A stretch of 6,418 nt of DNA, taken from positions 1 to 6,418 of the forward strand of contig HF988533.1 of the NCBI GenBank assembly GCA_000431975.1. Reading direction: 5' to 3'. This document shows, piece by piece, positions 6,418-6,418 of this stretch; within the stretch, counting starts at the first letter, position 1, and every line of letters starts with the position of its first letter. The position numbers were made by a program, and so were the translations under genes. Origin of the DNA: Prevotella sp. CAG:924. Its GTDB lineage: Bacteria; Bacteroidota; Bacteroidia; Bacteroidales; Bacteroidaceae. The notes under the pieces were generated by a model, which was not told the origin of the DNA, did no database searches, and worked only from the letters and a program-made list of their open reading frames with translations.

Positions 6418-6418
6418 A

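Overview
The window looks like an accessory or surface-protein locus of a Bacteroidota member, most likely Bacteroidales (Bacteroides, Parabacteroides or Prevotella relatives). Three things point there: two GLPGLI-family secreted proteins, two outer-membrane receptor-like proteins with the Bacteroidota plug motifs (one also with a carboxypeptidase-regulatory-like N-terminal domain), and two promoters of the Bacteroides type (TTG, 20 bp, TAACTTTG). No genus can be named from sequence alone.

All supported genes lie on the minus strand, so transcription runs from right to left. From the right edge: (i) an open frame entering from outside the window, with no recognised function; (ii) promoter copy 2 (6249-6287); (iii) cassette I, a GLPGLI protein (5338-6207) directly abutting a TonB-dependent-receptor-like protein (4105-5337) that stops about halfway through its expected length; (iv) promoter copy 1 (4100-4138), an exact 39-bp duplicate of copy 2, which supplies the last 10 codons and stop of the broken receptor gene and drives cassette II; (v) cassette II, a small secreted DUF3244-like protein (3795-4073), a second GLPGLI protein (start best placed at 3741) and a full-length 863-residue receptor-like protein (290-2881); (vi) just after the stop of that last gene, a 65-bp near-copy (60/65 identical) of the signal-peptide region of the DUF3244-like gene, lacking the ATG and followed by unrelated AT-rich DNA without a convincing gene to position 1.

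Each cassette pairs a periplasmic or secreted GLPGLI protein with an outer-membrane receptor-like barrel through stop/start junctions of 0-5 nt. This suggests that the two products work together at the cell envelope; their substrate is unknown. The most unusual feature is the modular architecture. A 39-bp promoter block repeats at 2149-bp spacing and a 65-bp 5'-gene block repeats at 3785-bp spacing. Each repeat pair brackets one cassette, and the junctions fall at gene ends. This suggests cassette duplication, deletion or replacement by recombination at short direct repeats, with one receptor gene broken in the process. I see no recombinase, transposase, CRISPR array, tRNA or rRNA in the window.
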